A stretch of DNA of 64,000 nucleotides from CAVRGQ01 sp963720785 (GTDB taxonomy: Bacteria; Actinomycetota; Acidimicrobiia; IMCC26256; DASPTH01), in assembly GCA_963720785.1 (NCBI GenBank), contig CAVRGQ010000008.1:744001-808000 (forward strand), written 5' to 3'. Positions 61,093 through 64,000 of this stretch are shown one piece after another; the first letter of the stretch is position 1; each line of letters opens with the position of its first letter. Position numbers and translations under genes: made by a program. The notes below the pieces were generated by a model, which saw only the letters and a program-made list of their open reading frames with translations, was not told where the DNA came from and did no database searches.

Positions 61093-62007
61093 TCAGGTGA
61101 GCAACGAGCGTAGGAGGTCGCGGGTGCGAGCGGTGGATGCGCGACGGTCGTCGCCGACAGGGAACACGAACGCCCAGATGTCGGTCGCGCCCGCGTCGAG
61201 CAAGCCCTGCAGCTGCGCAGTGACCGACGCCTCGTCACCGACGATCGCGGCCTCGGCCGGGGAGTCGACACCACCGAGCTGGAGGATGCGCTGGTAGTTC
61301 TCCATCCCCGCGTACATCGCCGAGGTCGCAGCGGCTGCGTCACGCGCCGCGTTGACGTCGTCGTGCACCGCGACCGGGAGCCCGGCGACGATGCGCGGCG
61401 CCGGCCGGCCTGCGTCCGCCGCGGCGGCCGTCACCCTCGGCGTGACGTGCTCGCCGATCGCGCGCGTCGGCGCCATCCAGAGCACGGTACCGTCGGCGAC
61501 CGCGCCAGCCAGCCGCAGGAGGCGCGGGCCCAATGCCGACACCAGCACCGGCACGGGCTGCGCGGGTGCCGCTGCCCGCCCGGCCGTATGCGCGCTCCAG
61601 TCCTCACCGTCGAAGTCGACCACCTCCCCGCGCAGCACGCCGCAGAGGATCTGCACGTACTCCTCCGTGCTCCGCCCCGGGTGCGCGTAGCTCATGCCGA
61701 GCACGTCCTCGATCAAGGGCCGGTGCGACGGACCGATCCCGAGCGTGAACCCGGCGCGCCCCATAGCGTCGACCACCGACACGGCACGGTTCGCCTGCAG
61801 CAGGGGGTGACACGGGTAGGTCTGCAACACGGCGGTCCCCAACTCGATGGCGGAAGTCTCCCGCCCGGCGATCGCCATCGCGACGAGCGGATCGCCGGTC
61901 ACGACGCTGGCGTACCACAGCGACGTGAAGCCGTCGGCCTCCGCCTGTTTGGCCTGGTCGACGACCTTGTCGACGGTCGCTCCTCCCCCGGTCAGCCCGA
62001 TGCGCAC
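61093..62007 (-). CDS. LLM-class F420-dependent oxidoreductase
   Basis: 304 residues, intact. RIGLTGGGATVDKVVDQAKQAEADGFTSLWYA, LVAMAIAGRETSAIELGTAVLQTYPCHPLLQANRAVSV, FTLGIGPSHRPLIEDVLGMSY and PVLVSALGPRLLRLAGAVADGTVLWMAP. GTG 62007 follows AGGAG at 7 bases. Predicted F420-dependent (family knowledge). It lies 16 bases upstream of the TetR gene on the same strand. A 22-base palindrome 54 bases before its start is a strong operator candidate. Confidence 0.9.
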   Translation of the reverse strand: MRIGLTGGGATVDKVVDQAKQAEADGFTSLWYASVVTGDPLVAMAIAGRETSAIELGTAVLQTYPCHPLLQANRAVSVVDAMGRAGFTLGIGPSHRPLIEDVLGMSYAHPGRSTEEYVQILCGVLRGEVVDFDGEDWSAHTAGRAAAPAQPVPVLVSALGPRLLRLAGAVADGTVLWMAPTRAIGEHVTPRVTAAAADAGRPAPRIVAGLPVAVHDDVNAARDAAAATSAMYAGMENYQRILQLGGVDSPAEAAIVGDEASVTAQLQGLLDAGATDIWAFVFPVGDDRRASTARTRDLLRSLLT

Positions 62008-62060
62008 GGTTCGCTCCTCTCGTCGCCGACGGCCGTCTCGCCGTTGCAGTGGCATCCAGA

Positions 62061-62082
62061 ATGCCATACGGTCGTATGGCAT
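62061..62082. promoter_or_regulatory. Perfect 22-base palindromic operator candidate
   Basis: ATGCCATACG-GT-CGTATGGCAT: 10-base perfect arms with a 2-base centre. It lies upstream of the LLM-oxidoreductase/TetR operon and 160 bases upstream of the ROK gene. Size and symmetry fit a TetR dimer site; the TetR at 60444 is the likely binder. Confidence 0.65.
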
Positions 62083-62239
62083 TGCTCCGAGATACCGCAG
62101 GGCAGGGAGATCGCATGTGCCGGCGGTACGCTCGACGACATCAGTGACCTGATCCGCCGACGTGGGCGGCATCCGCATCTGCCTCGGCAGTTTCGGAGGT
62201 ACGTCGTCACTTCGGTGACCGCACTACGGTCGGGGCGCA

Positions 62240-63658
62240 ATGGCTCCGACTTCGAAGATCGACCGCGGCGTCATGCGCGAGCACAATCGGACAGTGGTCC
62301 TGGACCTCGTCCGCCGTTCGGGGCCGCTCGCTCGCAGCGACGTCGCGCGCCGCACCTCACTGGCGAAGCCCACCGTCACGACCATTGTCGAGGGTCTCAT
62401 CGACGACGGACTGCTCTTCGAGATGGGAACGGCCTCGAACACGGGCGGGCGTCCCTCCACCCTCCTCGACTTCAACGCACGCAACGATGCGTACTTCGGG
62501 ATCCACGTGGGTGTCGACACCACGACGGTCGCGGTCGCCGACGGTCGCGGTGATATCGTCGCACGCCGGAGTCGACCGTCAGCCGTCAGCGATCCGCGAA
62601 AGTCGGTCGAGCACGTGCGCCGACTCGCGAGCGCCGCGTTGACCGACGCCCAGCTGGCGGCGGACGCGGTTCGTCACGCAACCGTCGTCGTGCCAGGTCT
62701 GGTCGACCGTGCGACGGGTGTCTGCAAGCTTGCGCCGAACCTCGGCTGGCGCGATGTCGATGTGGTCACGCGCTTCGGGCGCTCGCTCGGCGTGCCGGTG
62801 TCGGCATGGAACAGCACACAGGCGTCCGCGCTCGCCGAGTCGCGCCATGGTGCCGCGACCGGCGTGCGCACGTTCGTCTGGATATACGTCGGGTCCGGTG
62901 TCGGGAGCGCGATCGTGCACGACGGCCAACTGATACCGGGCGCGCGCGGTTTCGCCGGCGAGATCGGCCACTGCCGCGTCGTCGACGACGGCCCGCGTTG
63001 TCATTGCGGCAAGCACGGTTGTCTCGAGGTCTTCACCTCGGCCCGGGCGATCAGCGATCAGGCCGGGCGCGCTGGCGTCCTTCGTGCCGGCACACACCGA
63101 TCGTTGGCCGTCGACGAGATCATCGCCGCAGCGCACGCCGGTGACCGATCCGCCATCCGCGTGTTCGACGACGCAGGACATCTCCTCGGGCTCGGTGCTT
63201 CCTACCTCGTCAGCATCCTCAATCCCGAATTGGTTGTCGTCGGCGGCGAAGCGGCGGCAGCGGGCGATCTGCTCCTCGAGCCGATGCGTGCGACCCTCCA
63301 TGCCGACGTGCTCGAACCCGAGCAGGTCAAGGTCGTCGCCTCGACCGTGAGCGGCGACGCCGCGGTCGAGGGTGCGGTGCTGCTCTCGTTCGACGCCGGC
63401 GTCCACGCCGCCCGTGGGATCTGCGTGACGTCCGACCTCTCTGGACGCCGACTCGACGACGAACTCCGTCGAACTGCCGCCGTTCGCTATTCCTCCGAAG
63501 AGCCCAGCGCAAAGGCTTCCGGTCGACGTCGAGTCGGATCGTCGTGCTCCTGGCGACGCACCTGGTCGTTGAGGGAGGCGCGCCGTCTCCTGATCTCCGC
63601 GGGATCAAGCCATTCCTGCACATCGCCGGGCCGAGGCGCGAGCCCGAAGCCCGTGTAG
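62240..63658 (+). CDS. ROK family transcriptional regulator
   Basis: 472 residues as read. N-terminal winged helix GPLARSDVARRTSLAKPTVTTIVEGLIDDGLLFE; ROK ATPase-like domain with GIHVGVDTTTVAVADGRG, GARGFAGEIGHCRVVDDGPRCHCGKHGCLEVF (zinc motif CHCGKHGCLE), and NPELVVVGGEAAAAGDLLLEPM. It normally ends about residue 400. The last 70 residues (SDLSGRRLDDELRR...) are Arg/Ser-rich and overlap the convergent dioxygenase by 172 bases, so the true end may be near 63430, with an indel. ROK proteins sense sugars or other carbon sources. Confidence 0.82.
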   Translation: MAPTSKIDRGVMREHNRTVVLDLVRRSGPLARSDVARRTSLAKPTVTTIVEGLIDDGLLFEMGTASNTGGRPSTLLDFNARNDAYFGIHVGVDTTTVAVADGRGDIVARRSRPSAVSDPRKSVEHVRRLASAALTDAQLAADAVRHATVVVPGLVDRATGVCKLAPNLGWRDVDVVTRFGRSLGVPVSAWNSTQASALAESRHGAATGVRTFVWIYVGSGVGSAIVHDGQLIPGARGFAGEIGHCRVVDDGPRCHCGKHGCLEVFTSARAISDQAGRAGVLRAGTHRSLAVDEIIAAAHAGDRSAIRVFDDAGHLLGLGASYLVSILNPELVVVGGEAAAAGDLLLEPMRATLHADVLEPEQVKVVASTVSGDAAVEGAVLLSFDAGVHAARGICVTSDLSGRRLDDELRRTAAVRYSSEEPSAKASGRRRVGSSCSWRRTWSLREARRLLISAGSSHSCTSPGRGASPKPV

Positions 63659-64000
63659 ACCACCTGACGCTCTCGATCAACGGGGGGCCGGCTCATGTGC
63701 AGGGTGCAGGTGCAATGCACGGTGACGTCACCCGTCGCGGTCGGCAGCGCCACGCGTGGAAGGTCGAGATCGGGGCGAACGTCGATCGCCTGCACGTTGG
63801 CGCGGTGCGAGCCCGCGACGACACCCAGCTCACCGCTACGGGAATCGGCACCCGTGACCGAGATACCGACCACCAGACCGCAACAAGTGCGGGAGTGACC
63901 GCCCATCGAGCAGTCCTTGTGCCAAGACACGTCGGAGATGCCCTCGACAACGCCGACCTTCTTCCAGAGCCCCTCCGCGCTGTCGCCCTCGCCCGGCGGT
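63487..64000 (-). CDS. Phytanoyl-CoA dioxygenase (PhyH) family protein, 5' cut by window edge
   Basis: The 171 C-terminal residues present: iron-ligand motif SWHKDCSMGGH (H-x-D), then LGVVAGSHRANVQAIDVRPDLDLPRVALPTATGDVTVHCTCTLHMSRPPVDRERQVVYTGF with the distal His and Arg of the 2-oxoglutarate site. Fe(II)/2OG-dependent hydroxylase. The N-terminus is beyond base 64000. Convergent with ROK. Substrate unknown; relatives hydroxylate fatty acyl chains, small polar molecules or natural products. Confidence 0.85.
   Translation of the reverse strand, partial: PPGEGDSAEGLWKKVGVVEGISDVSWHKDCSMGGHSRTCCGLVVGISVTGADSRSGELGVVAGSHRANVQAIDVRPDLDLPRVALPTATGDVTVHCTCTLHMSRPPVDRERQVVYTGFGLAPRPGDVQEWLDPAEIRRRRASLNDQVRRQEHDDPTRRRPEAFALGSSEE

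Noticed and set aside
1..64000. CRISPR arrays, tRNA, rRNA, phage or toxin-antitoxin modules
   Set aside because: I saw no regularly spaced repeats, no cloverleaf or rRNA motifs and no recognisable phage or TA genes; a covariance-model search would be needed to exclude small RNAs.

Overview
The window is GC-rich throughout, with strong third-position G/C bias, frequent GTG starts, GGAGG-type ribosome binding sites and many 4-base ATGA/GTGA gene overlaps. It encodes F420-type LLM oxidoreductases, cytochromes P450, MarR/YceI and CsbD proteins, DUF1214-like proteins, and repeated type-1 periplasmic binding proteins. This mix fits a free-living actinobacterium; Acidimicrobiia is my best guess, from gene content only. 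No rRNA, tRNA, CRISPR or phage module was seen.

Layout. 1-7.5 kb is a CoA/redox catabolic block: acyl-CoA synthetase (cut by the window edge), two SDRs, P450, cupin, enoyl-CoA hydratase, a UGSC-family selenoprotein with an in-frame UGA and a perfect SECIS-like hairpin, and a substrate-binding protein (SBP). 7.6-18.5 kb holds a degenerate receiver/thioredoxin-reductase fusion, a molybdopterin oxidoreductase coupled to an amidohydrolase, a CmcJ-like oxygenase, a sulfotransferase with a DUF1214-like protein, CsbD, and a P450 divergent from a TetR gene. 18.5-26 kb has a tandem alpha/beta-hydrolase, a second SBP, TetR, an NTF2-like protein, a DapB-like dehydrogenase and a PAS histidine kinase. Two promoters here share a 26-base element. 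26-34.3 kb is more housekeeping: amidohydrolase, flippase-like membrane protein, MarR/YceI pair, SNF2 helicase. 34.3-38.5 kb is a minus-strand group (amidohydrolase, two AhpD-like proteins, LLM oxidoreductase, SDR). 38.6-45.1 kb is a plus-strand operon: a DUF7064/7065-like protein, a PEP-utilising phosphohistidine protein without ATP-grasp, a second molybdopterin oxidoreductase, an SDR and a MerB-like protein, closed by a large hairpin. 45.3-50.7 kb has two more SBPs, a D-aminoacylase-type hydrolase and a limonene-epoxide-hydrolase-like protein. 50.7-60.4 kb mixes intact genes (IclR, NTF2, ParB-like, histidine phosphatase, amidohydrolase, acyl-CoA dehydrogenase) with gene fragments and transposase debris, including a P450 beheaded by an IS630-type element. 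60.4-64 kb holds TetR, LLM oxidoreductase, a ROK regulator and a phytanoyl-CoA dioxygenase cut by the edge.

Taken together this looks like a catabolic region: solute capture (four SBPs with no permease or ATPase nearby), oxygenation (P450s, PhyH, CmcJ-like), dehydrogenation, CoA activation, beta-oxidation-type steps and amidohydrolases of one family. About twenty conserved genes are broken by single-base indels although the reading continues intact on each side. Sequencing or assembly error is the simplest explanation, so these are annotated as genes with frameshifts. The most notable element is the selenoprotein at 4686-5222.
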